A stretch of DNA of 64,000 nucleotides from Hydractinia symbiolongicarpus (GCF_029227915.1 NC_079886.1:22606501-22670500); one strand, 5' to 3'; counted from the first letter of the stretch, positions 35,345 through 47,455 are shown. Program-made: numbers and translations. The notes: generated by a model from the sequence alone, not told the origin.

Positions 35345-36465
35345 TTGTTTAGAAACAAGAAATGCTGGAACGCCATCAATGACAAGATTACGTCAATCAA
35401 AAAGCCATGCACCGTTACCAGGAACAAAGGTACAATGCATCACTCTTTGAAAAGCTCACACCAGCGACAAAAAAAGGATCGATAAATATTTTACTATAAG
35501 CTAATATTTTCAAGCTTTAAAGGACTTAACTTCAGAAAGGAATAAGCACAGCTCGAGCATACCTTCTAAACAAAATGATAGTTCAATATTTCTAAGTTCA
35601 CTTTATAAAAAAGAAAACATGAACCAAAGTGTTCCTTTTTTTTAACTTGTAAAAAGTTGTTTGTCATTGATGCAATTGCAAGTCGTCCTACTAGAAATTA
35701 ATTTTAACTTCCCGCACTATTCCGTAATACCTTTGTTAGAGTCTTATACGCGCCTATATTTGGAAAAGTTGTATTTTGTGGAACAGAAGAGAGCAAACAG
35801 TACGGAGTGATCAAAATAATAGAAAATAAAGGTTACCAAGGTTACTTATACATTGCCGTGGCAATGAAATTATATTCAAGCTATGATGCTTATATTCAAA
35901 CTAATGATGACGTGTTGATTATTGGATTATACTAAAGTATGGACAGGTTCAATAGTAAATTTTGAAAGTGGTATGTACTGGGTCAATCAATTCCAAAAGT
36001 TTGGCACTGGTGGCGTACATGCAATAATGCAAAGTTGCGAGAAAAAATAAACATGGAAAACTGAACATGAAACGATACCATAGGAATATGAAAAACATTC
36101 CAACGAATGGTCAGATTTTTTTTAACATTCCTATACATGTTGCAGAATTGTATGCCCATATGGAAGATTTATTTTACAAGAAAAACCTATTTCTATAAGT
36201 AGCTGTTTCTACTATGCTTTCGCTTTTGTTTTTTTTGAACGAAACAAATTTCATTAGTTTAGATGGAATGTATTTAAATGGATTGTATGGCTACTCAAAA
36301 ACTTACCTGTCAGGTAAAGCATTTTACGAAAGGTATACTGTTGATCTGTATATTCTGCATCCATTTATATTGGACGGAACGATGAATGCTCATATAAATA
36401 TATTTAAAAAATTTATAATGAGATATGGTAAGAATATTGGAAAGAATATATGCAGCATAATATAA
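35345..36465 (+). pseudogene. Broken paralogue of the STELLO-like glycosyltransferase
   Basis: Homology starts exactly at the exon 2 acceptor (TTTGTTTAG|AAACAAGAAATGCTGG), continues through KLYSSYDAYIQTNDD-type sequence near 35880-35920 and ends in a clean 83-codon frame at 36214-36465 that matches the C-terminus of the intact gene almost residue for residue. Frame changes, deletions around 35930 and 36050 and a stop near 36196 break the middle. Exon 1 is not recognised; a short hydrophobic frame at 35290-35352 runs into the acceptor but is not similar to exon 1. The opposite orientation to 33637-32110 indicates an inverted duplication. Confidence 0.75.
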
Positions 36466-37211
36466 TTTTCTGTCTTCTAGTTAGCCCAAGTTAACTTAGC
36501 TTTCTTCCACGATATCAAAATGAGATTTTAATACGAAATCGCATACGCAAACGAACATAGTAGAACCAACCCTGAATTCAAGTAAACTCAATGAACAAAA
36601 ATTAATATCTTAGAGAAAACCTTGAATTAAAATCGTCCAATGAGCATAAAGCAAGCATTGTCATTCAATTAATCTGTGTGAAACTATTACCTTATAGCGA
36701 AGAACAATAGAAATAACCAATCAATAGGCAAGGTCGGTATTCTGGCTGCAAAAATTCGTTTGCAACGCAATGTGATTTTTCCCATACAATTTCTTCCGAT
36801 TTTTCTGTTATAAGGGAGTTCACGTTAAGTTTAATTCACGTTAAGTTGAGTTACTTTAACGGAAGAAATGAATGCAAAAGAAATTATTGCGGAAGAGGAG
36901 ATATGACGTTAAACACCTATGGGGGTGGCAGTTACGCCTGGAGTTGTTTTTTGCTAGTCCGTCTTGATGATCGAACTTTTTAGATGAAAAAATTTACACA
37001 TACAAAGGTTCAGAAATATAACGTAAATATGATGTTACTGTATCAATTTGTGTATTCCGGTGTTACTTTTAGAAACGCTTATTTACTTTTGACACATTAT
37101 TTGCGTTAACCTTTACAACTTCCTCGTTGTTAAAGACCGTTTTAAATAATAGATTACTAATTCACCACCAAAAACAGTTGTAACTGGTTGGCTGTTTATA
37201 AATAGCATAGG
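36466..37211. other. Non-coding
   Basis: No recognisable gene or repeat between the glycosyltransferase pseudogene and the DIRS-like element. Confidence 0.4.
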
Positions 37212-37411
37212 GTCGTTATTTTCTAATTCGCTGCACTCGAAACGTTTCTGAAATCGTGGCTAAGCCAGATACGAAAACCCCCATTTTATGGGGAAACATA
37301 TCCTTAGACCCCAGTGCAACCCTCCAAGGTTAAGGGTATCATTAAAAAATTACACTGTTATTAACAACAACAGTATAAACTATTCAAAATAAAACTGCTT
37401 ATCTTATAGGT

Positions 37412-37560
37412 AATCAAACAGTTTTAATGTGTACGGTTCAAGAACTAATTGACATATGAGCGCTTCCATGCCTTGTACGCCCTTTTAACACTTAAGAAAC
37501 CACGTGACCGGCCTTGGCTTTACATACGAAATTAAATTCAATTATTATCTAATTCGCTGC
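37412..37560 (-). repeat. DIRS-like element, inner 3' direct repeat
   Basis: Matches 41426-41572 in the same orientation. Immediately inside lies CTAATTCGCTGCCCTC (about 37547-37562), and CTAATTCGCTGCACTC recurs outside at about 37226, which together give the A1-B1-A2-B2 pattern of split direct repeats. Confidence 0.7.
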
Positions 37561-37590
37561 CCTCAACCGAAAATAACCTTACTTATTTTC

Positions 37591-38739
37591 TTAATTTTTG
37601 CGACAGGGAAGACTCAAAGAACTTCGACTAGTAGTAGTCGCTATGTACGAAAAAGTTAGGATTGGTAGGTGTTTCAAAGGCCTAGATTCCTTGTAACATA
37701 GTAAATGCTCAGCGTCGTCCTCCACATAACCATCTTTGGCTGTCTCCGAACGTAATCTACAATGTCGTTTACGGTCTGGGACGTCTGCATTTGCCGCTGC
37801 TGTTGTTCCTCCAGCACGTAGGCTGTGGAATCCAAATCTTGTCCTATCCAATCCGATTGATGCCAGTGCATCGAGTGCATTTTCTCTTGTTGTTGTGTAG
37901 CTGATTGAGCGATTCTTCTTTTTAAAACTTTCAAATTTGTTGTTTGATGTAACTGTGACCGCTCTAAACAGATAGGAATCAGGCTCAGCAGGTACATACT
38001 TCATATACTCAGTTAAATTATATACTGGGCAGATCCCATTTCCGCAAGCGCTGATGTAAACCCAGTGTCCTTCTCTGTAGATATCTGTTTTCTTTTTCGC
38101 TGTGAACAGTTTCATAAAGCTATTTTTGTCAATGACGTCACATCTTTTCAGATTACTAATTTCCGAAACCTAAGAAAGCCACAGAATCTCAAGAGAAAGA
38201 TATTAAGTTATTAAAGATATTAAGTTTTGTATTCTAAGTTTGTAAAGGTTATCAGCTTCGCTTTTAACAAGTTGTTTATGTAATGCGTGCAAATGTTCAA
38301 CCGTAATTATGTCTTTCTTGCGAGTTTGATGTTGTAGTAGGCGTTTAGCAACTTCGAGCATATTTTTTGGTAAAATGTGGTCGCATGGGCTATTGTAGCC
38401 TGTCAAATTGTGAAAATACTGGATAGCGTAGAATGCTATTTCGATTTTAGGATAAGAATTGTTCATTTGGGTTAGGTTAAGTATGTACAACGTAACTGTT
38501 TGTGGTAGAGCTGGTAATTTTGATACAGAATCTTTTTGACACCATGTATTCCATAAATTAAAAGAATAATAGTACGTTTTTATCGTGTTATTCGCTCTGG
38601 AATTTAAGATATATTCTGGTAGATCTTCTGCTAAATGCCTCAAAGTTTCGTTTTCCAAATGTTGCGTAAAATGACTTGCAAAGAGTTCAAAATGTAAAAA
38701 ACATTGCCTTTTTTGTGTGTGTGTGTCCAGTGACTGCAT
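37591..38739 (-). pseudogene. DIRS-like tyrosine recombinase, broken
   Basis: 38739-38203 encodes an N-terminal core-binding domain (NTIKTYYYSFNLWNTWC, then helices). 38115-37591 encodes the catalytic part with FGFHSLRAGGTTAAA, which holds the His-x-x-Arg pair, and ETAKDGYVEDD, which holds the Tyr nucleophile. The first Arg box should lie in 38203-38115, where stops and a frame change occur and the Arg is not readable. Tyrosine recombinases join element circles into chromosomal DNA and leave no target duplication. The stop lies 30 bases from the 3' direct repeat. Confidence 0.75.
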
Positions 38740-39062
38740 GTCTTAGTGCAGTGACGACACCCTCGCTGTCCCTGTAGATTCGGTTTATGTAAATTGCACT
38801 TTTGAACCTATGGCGGATTTTTTGCACTCTCCTTGAGTAACGCATAAGTTCGGATTGTCAAAGATCCTGAAGTTTTTAATAAATTTTTGGAAGTCCCCTG
38901 TTGAATCAGTTAAAAATGGCTAAAACGCTGCCGAAGGCCAGTATGGGGCCACCAGTGTGCCCGAAGCTTTACAGGTCTGCATGTGTTTTAAAACCTTTGA
39001 TATAGTTTGAATCAGGGGCACGAGTAAATTAATTTCGTTGTCCCACGAGGTATTGAAGGCGT

Positions 39063-39650
39063 TTATTTTGAGTTGAACCTGCCTACCTTTTTGTTTTCGT
39101 CATTAGCAAACCTATCTACGGTGAATGGAGTCCAGAGCTTGTTTAGGTATTCGAAAAAGCTTTTTGTGATTTCCCAATTGTCCGTGTCCGTATAACGACT
39201 TAATTTGTCAGCGTATTGAATTTTGTTTCTTGGGACCCATTTGACATTTAAATCTTTTTGTTTCTTACAAATATCAAAAATATTTTCTGCCAATATCTGT
39301 AAGTTTTCCTTTGAGCTGCTTCTTTTTCTTATACAATGGCTCGTGTAATTATCTGTCTTCCAAAGTACTGCTTTGTTGCATAAAACTGATTTTAATGATT
39401 GTAGCGAATATTGTATAGCGTATAGCTCTCTCCACGTGGAGTGCATTAGGCTTGCCGTTAATGTGAGATTCTTAATAGAAATATGCATTCTATTCTTGTG
39501 CCACGTGTGTGCACCCAGTCCTGTATCGCTCGCATCAGAACAAACGATTAACCAGGGAGTATTTCCCCGTGTTATTGGTCTCTCAGTGTGTTTTAGCAGA
39601 TTTTTCTTCCAAAAGAACAGTTTTTTCACAGCTTCTGAAGCGTGTGACAT
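39063..39650 (-). pseudogene. DIRS-like RNase H domain
   Basis: A 195-codon frame following the RT reads LIVCSDASDTGLGAH (first catalytic Asp), STWRELYAIQYSL (Glu), VLWKTDNYTSHCI (Asp) and ends with KYVPRN-type sequence and ADKLSR. These four blocks are the RNase H arrangement of DIRS elements. It is separated from the RT frame by a frame change around 39650-39720. VDRFANDENKK close to its end is the linker seen before the recombinase in this class. Confidence 0.75.
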
Positions 39651-39722
39651 GTTTATTCGGGAGTCCCATGATATTCGCGATTCAAAAGATAATAAACTCG
39701 TCTAATTTTCAGTTGGGCCAAA

Positions 39723-40606
39723 TTACTTATAACAAATTTCATGGATATGATGTTTCCGTAAAAATTTTGCGAATTGTCGTGCTGACGTGTACGGTAGGGA
39801 ATCAAGAATGAATTGTAAAGTCGAAAGAGCAGAAATTAATCGCTGGGAAGGTATAGAAAAAAGTTTTTTCTTCAGATCTAGATCAATGCCGAGCCATGTC
39901 ATGTTTTGAGTGGGACTCCACAGAGATTTTTCGTTGTTTGCGACAAACCCATATTTCTTAAGCGAGTCTCGGACGAAGTTTGACGCCCTCAGAGTCGATT
40001 CATAGGTATTGCTTGTGCCAGCGCCGTCATCAATAAAACATGCAAATTTTATAGCATGTTCTCGCCAGTGTTTTACGAGGACTTGCATTGTTTTTGTGAA
40101 AATAAAGGGGGCAGAAGAGAGACCAAACGGTAGGACTATAAAAACAATACCTTTTTTCGCCATTTGTTTCCCAAGAAAATCCTAAATATTTTTATGTGAT
40201 CATAGCATTGTTTTATGTCAAATTTAAACATGAAACCATTTTCCTCAACAAACTCTCCGAAAATGTTCCAATCATCGAATGTGGTTTTTTGTTTGTACAC
40301 GTGTTTGTTTACATGTCTCAGGTCAAGAATAAGTCTCTTCATATTTTTGGACGAACTAACGCTCAGTGGATTAACCACGTGTGGCTCAGTAGCCATCTCT
40401 TTTATTCTTCCGGTTTTAAGTAACTCGTGTAATTCCTTATTTACAAAATTTTCATTGTCAAGAGCCGAATAGTTGTTGTTGAAAGAAGCCTTTTTAGGGG
40501 TGGTGAAAAAGGGAATTTTGTATCCGTATTTTATAATTTCTAAAATAGTTTTATTAGTGCCTATGTTCTCCCAGTAAGGTAGACGCCGCCTGAGATTGCT
40601 CTTCAC
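39723..40606 (-). pseudogene. DIRS-like reverse transcriptase, frameshifted
   Basis: Two overlapping frames make up the domain. 40606-40136 carries LLKTGRIKEM, RLILDLRHVNKHV and FKFDIKQCYDHI (motif A with its Asp). 40163-39723 carries LPFGLSSAPFIFTK (motif B) and FIDDGAG (motif C, the Asp-Asp pair), then WLGIDLD. All core catalytic residues are visible, so the only obvious defect is the frame change near 40150. The xDDG form of motif C is usual in DIRS-type elements. Confidence 0.8.
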
Positions 40607-41488
40607 GGTATGTAGAGGATCAGCTTGGCGCGAATAAGACCTACTGCATTCAGAAAAATTATATACAGTAGAAACAGTATCACACTTAACTTTTGCTTTT
40701 CTTTAGGGTTGTTTGAGGTCAGGGCAGTCATTTCGCCAATGTCCTTGTTTTCCGCATCCGAAACACAGACATCACTGTTGTGGCTGTTGGTAACGTCGCT
40801 GGTATTGATTTTGCGAATCTTGGTTATTGTGGAGATAGCCCGAAGATAGGCCTCCGCGGAGGTGCAGATTGTGAGCCGAAGGGGTGTGTGAATAAGGAAT
40901 GGGGGCCGACGTGGAACATGCTCGAAGGTTGACTTTCTCTTGGTCGCCTTTTTCTTGTTCAGAGCCCGGTTTTCCGCAGCCTTCATCTTTTTGTCATCCT
41001 CTGAATCGCTGGCAAGATCGTCGGATAAGTATTCGTCGACAGCAGCCCATCCAGCCGGAGATTTATCTGCGAAACGGATTCATTTGTTTCGCTTGTGGAG
41101 ATCACAATGACATTATCAATATTTTTGGAAGATCTTGTAATGGAACCATCTTTTACCAGTTGTTTTATTATTTCTAGACTTCAATTAAATCGCTATTGAA
41201 TTGATTTTGTATTTTATTACCTCTGAATTTAAATTCGGTTTTACTGATCTTGTGCTGCTCCATAAGGCGTTTTTCCAAGTTTTTCGATCCAGTGGTAAGC
41301 CTCCGTTCTAGATTTTCGTTCTGCTCTTGGAATTTACGGTCAAAGTAGTTTAGATGTGGTAGTATGTCGGGTTCAGCGTTATTTGTGTCCATTGACGCTT
41401 CTTGTTGATCAGTCATTTTGAGTGAATTGTGGACAAACAGTTTTAACGTGTACGGTTCAAGAACTAATTGACGTGTGAGCGCTTCCAT
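40603..41488 (-). pseudogene. DIRS-like gag region with CCHC zinc knuckle, broken
   Basis: Two frames, 41488-41174 (104 codons, coiled-coil-like, rich in Glu/Gln/Lys) and 40986-40603, are separated by a frameshifted stretch with DEYLSDDLASDSEDD, an acidic segment just before the second frame. Reading the adjacent frame over 40765-40724 gives CFGCGKQGHWRNDC, a perfect Cys-x2-Cys-x4-His-x4-Cys zinc knuckle that binds RNA in retroelement gag proteins. The frame open at 40986-40603 crosses this site in the wrong phase, so an indel lies just upstream. Identification as gag follows from the knuckle and from its place ahead of the RT. Confidence 0.65.
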
Positions 41489-41572
41489 GCCTTGTATGCC
41501 CTTTCAACACTTAAAAAACCACGTGACCGGCCTTGGCCATACATACGGAAATAAATTCAAATTATATAACAA
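41426..41572 (-). repeat. DIRS-like element, 5' direct repeat
   Basis: Shares GTGTACGGTTCAAGAAC, GAGCGCTTCCATGCCTTG and CCACGTGACCGGCCTTGG with 37412-37560 in the same orientation, with a few substitutions. Being at the start of the element, it overlaps the beginning of the gag-like frame. Confidence 0.75.
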
Positions 41573-41575
41573 TAT

Positions 41576-43069
41576 AAACTAAGAAGGCACATAAAGCTTT
41601 TAAAAACATGTAAAATTATTTTTTAGTTAAAATTTTTTCTCCGAATTTTACTTAACATAAAAAATTGTCCCCTTGGCAACACTTCGGCAACAATTATTTA
41701 AAAAGTCTCTACAGACATGTAAGTACAACAGTTTTCCGCATGATCGCTTAGTTATAAATATTACCTATTCAAAGTTTCACACTAGCTAACTCATAAAGAA
41801 AACAAACCTGAACTTTCGAACCTGATTGCAAAACAGAAAATTTTTTCCTCATCTAGGTGCTGTCACAGATGCATAAATTCCTTCACGAAACAGAAACACC
41901 ACAACGCAAAATTAATCTGGCAATTGTCATACACCCAACTACACCTGCCAGCTCATGTCTTCACACACTAGTTTTAAAAACTGTGTTAAATGTCACTCTG
42001 CTTCCACAAATACACCATGTTTCTACCGTTTAGAATGCTTGTGTTCCACATACTCAACAGCGTATTATATTATGTCAAATATACGTAATGGAATTATTAG
42101 AGATTTGTTAAATAGTTTGAGAAGTACGCCTGGCGCGATAAATTTTTATTCTTTGACGTTTCCAGAAACATTTAGATGTCGTCTTTCAGACAGCGTTGAT
42201 GCTTTTGTTATTCTGTGCAATAATTCTCAGTAGACTCTCTAGATTTATTTTTTTAATCCTTTATAGTGTATCTTTAATAATTGCCATATTTTGTTCAAAA
42301 TGGTTGCGCACACCTTTTTCCGAAAAAATAGCACAGGGCCCGGTTTTTACGGACCTCCGTTTTTCGGTTGCACGCAGCTTAATTTCTAAATAATTTCGGA
42401 ATCACACCAGAACCGGATAAACAAAATGCTACGGAGGCCGTTTCAGTTTGGAAGTGATCGTGCCCAGTTTGCAGATCTGTTTGATATTTTTAATTTTGTA
42501 GTATTTGTTTTCTTTCTGTTTCCACATTAAGAACATATATATTTTTACGTTTGTTTACCTACGTACAAACCTTTAATCACCACTGTTAAGATTTTGGCAA
42601 GGAACGTAGATTTTGAACCATCTTGGCTAGCTACAATTAGCTTAACTTATTCCTACTCTTTCTAATTTTTAATTCAGTTTGGTATACTATTTTTTATTTG
42701 TATTTAGTGTTGTGGTTATCAAACCAGTTCTTTAGCTACCTCTAACTAGAAAGTGAAAGTAGGTAAATGCATTTCTTAGCTAGCTAGCTACAACAAATCG
42801 TATTCAAAAATTCTTATGATCCTAAGCGTAGTTAGGTAGCTACACATAATTACTTACATAAAAAATTAATCCACAAAGTAAATTTTTCTAGCCGGACTAT
42901 GTAAAAATAAGTTGTTTCCTGTGTTTTTATTTAAACTGTTGTAATGAAGTTTTTTAAGAATTCCTTATGTGTGAAACGATTTACCTGTAGTAAAGGTGTA
43001 ACCTGGTGTTAACAATGGTCTGCTTTGTGTGTTTTCTTATTTAAATTTAAGTTGTGATGAGTATTTTTG
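41576..43069. other. Non-coding
   Basis: No gene or element recognised. A 92-codon frame at 41955-42233 has no recognisable domain. CTAGCTAGCTAC-type runs occur at 42778-42793. Confidence 0.4.
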
Positions 43070-45115
43070 GGAAAAGGGTATTACGCCTATACGCATGTGT
43101 AACACTTTTTATTTGTATTAATTGCTCAGTTCGGTGTCACGATTAAGTTGTTAATGTTTACTGAAACTTATTCCGCAAAATAAAATAATATTGGCCAATT
43201 GTTTTTGCTATGATGGGGTAACAACAGGTTGTAAACTTTCTATTCTTTTCAGTTAAAGTTGCCGGAAAGTTATTTTTTAAAAATTATGCTAGACTCGAAA
43301 CAATATAATGGTGTCAGCGCTCTACTCTATTCACATACTGCATACCTGTACTAAAGCGCTCCGTTTGAATATTTGATACAGATTGCGGTTTGACAGTTCC
43401 TATCAATAACTTATCAGGGTGTTGAACGCCAGGTAACACATTAACTTGTGGCTTAACCCCGTTAAACAAAGCTGCAATACAGTTTTTTGAAAATGGTATT
43501 GCCTAAACACATGTGCGATACGGCGGTTTACCTGTACTAAGCGCTCAGTCCAGTGTCAAGGTTAATTCCGCTAAATAAATAATGTTGACCAATTGTTTTT
43601 GCTATGACGGGGTAACAACGGGTTGTAAACTGTGTTTTTATTTCGGCTAAAGTTGCAGCAAAGTTATATTGTAAAAATAAAAACTACACCCGAAACACTA
43701 TAAATGTTTTGTGCCCTTTACTCTGTTTAGGTCATACTGTATACCCTTACTAAAGCGCTCCACCTGAGCGTGTCACACAGCTTGCGGTTCTTATTAGGCG
43801 CTCTTCAGGGTGTCCAACCACAGTTACTTGTGGCTTAGCCCGGTGTTTCGAGGCCGCGTCTCCCGGCTAGTCTCTTTAATAATAGCCGTCGTCTGTCTGC
43901 TTGTCCACCGAAGACGCGTCCTGAAACACGAAATGCGTTATATAAAGGACGGGCGACCCCGTGGACTTTTCCACGGTTTAATGACTTCTATGTTATAATA
44001 CCCGTATACGTCTGTCCGTCTGTCTGTCACGCAAAATAGTAGCTTACCTGCGCAAGTAACGAAACGCACACAATGCGGTATAAAAAGGACGTTCAAGTCG
44101 ATGCTAAGAAGTATTCACACGGAATCCAGCTAACGTGGAAAAGCAACAATCCAAATCGAGGGAGAAGGTTTAGGTTCACTGGGAACCCTGGGATATGTGT
44201 CCAACCTTATAAACCAAAAAATACCCATTCAGCACTGATGTTATTCTTGAAGGACGAAATGATCGATTAACCTGTAGAATTTACAAACGACTTCGCAGAA
44301 ATACTGACCAACAGTCCTAAAATCCAGGAAGAGATTCGGTCAAGGAAAAAAAGTATGAATCGTGATGAGGTCTAGAAACACGTGACTGCCTCACTCATGA
44401 TGGGAATTTGGATAAACGATTTGCGTTGCGTTGGAAAAAACCAAGCATATTAAAGCAGTTAGTATAAATTAATTGTATTTTTTTATTTACTTCAACGTAC
44501 TGTCTTCCTTGCCATTTCATTAATATGTCTCTATTAGATAAAGACAAAAAATCTGATAAAAAATCTGAATAGTTGAATTGTAACTGGAAATTGTTATTTT
44601 TATTTTACGACACTGTAAATCTAAAAACACTCCCTGTTTTCATATACTGGGAAAACTCCTTATAAGGGTAAGTTACCAGATGTTTTTAGGTTCTATAACC
44701 AGTACTGAGTGAAAGGATAAGGAAAATAATGTTATTATAATTTTAAGACATGTTCCACCTTTTTTAATAGGAAAGTCAAATGATGCATTTTTGCTTTACT
44801 TTGGTAAGGTGTGTCAGGTTTAATAAATATAAAGTTATAAGTTTTCAAAAGGGGTTTGCTATGACGGGGTAACAACATATTGCAACTGTGTTTTTATTTC
44901 AGCTAAAGTTGCAGGAGAGTGATTTTTTTAAAATACATTACACCCGAACCACTATGATGCTGTATACGCTTCACTAAATCAACGACATATATCAGTACCA
45001 AAGCGCTTCACCCGAATGTACGGCACAGTTTACGGCTCTTATAAACCCTCGCCCTGGCGTTCAACGCTAAGTGAAGCAGTTAATTGTAGTTTAACCTGGC
45101 GTTTCCACACCATGT
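43070..45115 (+). repeat. About 390-bp diverged repeat units, three copies
   Basis: Units marked by GCTATGATGGGGTAACAACA at about 43208, a variant with GACGGGG at 43598 and another at 44858 share, in order, an AAAGTTGC segment, a CTAAAGCGCTCC segment and ACTTGTGGCTTAACCC. The first two are spaced 390 bases; the third is pushed away by about 1.26 kb that includes the hairpin-tail repeat (43930-44085) and a piggyBac-like fragment. Non-coding. Confidence 0.55.
44085..44440 (+). mobile_element. piggyBac-like transposase N-terminal fragment, broken
   Basis: The frame reads IQLTWKSNNPNRGRRFRF, PYKPKNTHSALMLFLKDEMI, then after an in-frame TAA at 44268 VEFTNDFAEIL, and after a TAG (about 44372) TASLMMGIW. 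A Trp-x-x-stretch, the FLKDEMI block, the FTN-x-FA block and MGI in this order follow the start of the DDE_Tnp_1_7 (piggyBac) domain. The catalytic Asp residues would lie further on and are not present. Two in-frame stops and truncation mean it is dead. Moderate confidence because only the N-terminal third is available. Confidence 0.5.
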
Positions 45116-45954
45116 CTTCTGGCTGGTCTACTTAATAATAGCCGGCGTCTGTCTTTTTCTGCGTAAAATTGTACCGCAGTAACGAAACACACAAAATGCG
45201 ATAAAAAAGGATAAGCAAACCCGTGGTTTATTGACACGCCAACGAATAGTCTCCATAATACTTGTAGTTTGTTTGTTTCTGTGCAGAGTGATACCACAAT
45301 TGCAATAGCTATGCTACAAGTCGATGGAGTCGAACCAGCATGCGTGAAGTAAAAGTCCGAGAATTATGTAAGACGGGCGAATTCATGTGAAATTTGCCAC
45401 GCGGCCAACGACTAGTTCTATATTTTGTGTGGAATAAATATACTTTTGCCAAACACTTGACAGAAGTGCTGTATTTTGCACTGTCACAACTCATCTACAT
45501 TTGCAGCTTTTTATTGTATAAGCATAGGAGCATATGAAGCCTCACAGTTGATGAAATTTAATCAAAAATTCATATTTTGTACATACTCGACATTTTTACC
45601 AAACTAACAGGCCCAGCTATGCCGCACTAGTAATAAGTAGTAGGTATTGGACAGTGTGTAGAAAAATATCGGAAATACTTCTTGATTTTTTTATATTCTC
45701 GTGCGGCAATAACTAGTTTATCATTTGAACCAAGTGTAAATCATTGTATTTGGTATACTCGGTAGATTATTGTTTAATTTCAGTCGCGCTTCATGAAGTT
45801 CTTTGTTCAACACCAAATAGAGTGGTTTAAGGGCAGTATATGAGATCGTTTAAATTAATGATAAACTTTTTTTATTGTGAAAAATCAAATTAAACACCAA
45901 TAACTCTTAATGTGTTATATATCTCTCTGAAGTCACAGGTACACTGAAATTATT
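45116..45954. other. Non-coding; weak hairpin-tail repeat copy
   Basis: 45120-45240 carries GTCTACTTAATAATAGCCG and the ACCCGTGG-like remnant of the hairpin-tail family. Two short frames are not supported as genes. Confidence 0.4.
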
Positions 45955-45965
45955 AGTAGTGAATA

Positions 45966-46185
45966 GCACTGGTTTTTTGCACGCTATGTCAGCCAATCAG
46001 AGAAAAAATGTAAAGTTTTTGCACGCTATTTCAGCCAATCAGAGAAAAAATGTAAAGTTTTTGCACGCTATTTCAGCCAATGAGAGAATAAAATGTAAAG
46101 TTTTTGCACGCTATGTCAGCCAATCAGAGAAATAATGTAAAGTTTTTGCACGCTATGTCAGTTAATCAGAGAAAAATTTTTTGCA
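45966..46185 (+). repeat. 42-bp tandem repeat, five units
   Basis: Units start TTTTTGCACGCTATGTCAGC and continue with CAATCAGAGAAA and ATGTAAAG; the first four are nearly identical, the last is truncated. Every unit contains AGCCAATCAG (one has GTTAATCAG, one AGCCAATGAG), so it is an array of CCAAT-box-like sites. No gene starts close by on either strand. Confidence 0.75.
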
Positions 46186-47455
46186 CTTTTTGTCTTTCAG
46201 CTAATCCCTAGCACTTCACTTTACATGGACCAAAAGGAGATTTCAAATCAAAAGAAAATCAGCACCAAATAAGTTATCAATGAAAACATTGATAAAGACT
46301 GGAAAAAGATCTAAATCAAATTTTTTTGCTTCGACCCCTTAATGAAACTTCATGGAGAGATTACAATAATCTATAGTTATGAACAATATGAACCTAATTG
46401 AAAATTTCGTATATAAAAATAAAAAATTAATAAAGTAAGTTAGCCAGTGAATATGCAGTGCAGCTGTGTACAAACTTACCGAATAACAAAATTATTTGAA
46501 AAGTCATTGAATAGAGTATATATATTTTAAAAAGATGGAACAATTTTGTTTTATAACATTCTCATGTTTCGCTGTTTATTTGTTTTCTATAGTTATTACA
46601 TATTTTCTTGAAACAGCATGGGTATATGGTTATGTCTTTGAAAGATTATATAAATATATTGGATGGTACTGATACAAAAATGTTCCTACTAAAAGAAGAA
46701 AGTATAAGGAAGTTTATGTGATATATTTTCGAATATGTACAGTCCGTTATCTAAAAATAGTATTATTTCAGCCTCGATTCATAAGGATTCTTTAAAACAA
46801 GCGACGCAAGGCTTCATTTGAACTAATTAAGAATAGTTTTTTATCAGAAGCAGGAAGTAGAGTCACTATTAATGTGAGACCATCCCACCACAGAAAGTTG
46901 CGTATGAGAGCCAAACCAAGATAACGTCATAAATGGGGTTAAAAGATTAATTAAAAACAAGAAAGGTTTTAAAGTTAAAGTTCAGTGTAAAAAAATTATT
47001 ATAATCACTTTGATACTTTGTTCAAATATTATTGTTGAAGTATCACTGCTGTGTAGAATGCACAAAACTAGGATTGTCCGGCGTCTAACTTTAAACCAAT
47101 GATTTGCGAGATACTTTTCCATAATGTTAGAAGAACAGAATTTGAATTTACATTGTCAAAGATTTTGATCGTAAATTAGAAATGATATGTGCAGTGGTTA
47201 CATCTCACACCTTCCTTTCAAACCAGAACTTAACAACCCTATTTATATGTAACTAGGACCAAGAACGACCCATACTTTATAAGAAACCAACAGATAACAC
47301 AACAGTTTTTCGTCACCAATTTGCTTGTTGACTCAAAATAGCTCTTGACAACAAGAAAAAGATGCTCCTAATGATATATAAATTTTATTTTATAAAAGTT
47401 ATGCAGTACATTTATATTTTTGGGTATGTTCTTCTTTGCTACCTACCCGTTGCAT

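Larger units (their letters stand above)
37212..41575 (-). mobile_element. DIRS-like retrotransposon with split direct repeats, degenerate
   Basis: On the minus strand the order is direct repeat, gag-like region, reverse transcriptase, RNase H, tyrosine recombinase, direct repeat. A tyrosine recombinase in place of a DDE integrase defines the DIRS order. The long repeats (41426-41572 and 37412-37560) are in direct orientation, and a short second block (CTAATTCGCTGC) lies next to the inner repeat at about 37547 and again outside at about 37226. That is the split-direct-repeat layout of the Ngaro/PAT group rather than the inverted repeats of DIRS1. Frameshifts break every domain, so this copy is inactive. 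Confidence 0.75.

Noticed and set aside
41080-41110. Plus-strand CFACGDHND within the gag region, like half a zinc knuckle
   Set aside because: Wrong strand for the element and lacks the His and final Cys spacing; coincidence.
45320-45345. GGTTCGACTCC on the minus strand, like a tRNA B box
   Set aside because: No A box at suitable distance and no cloverleaf folding by eye.
45966-46185. Possible CRISPR array
   Set aside because: Units are contiguous 42-bp repeats without unique spacers, in an animal-type genome.
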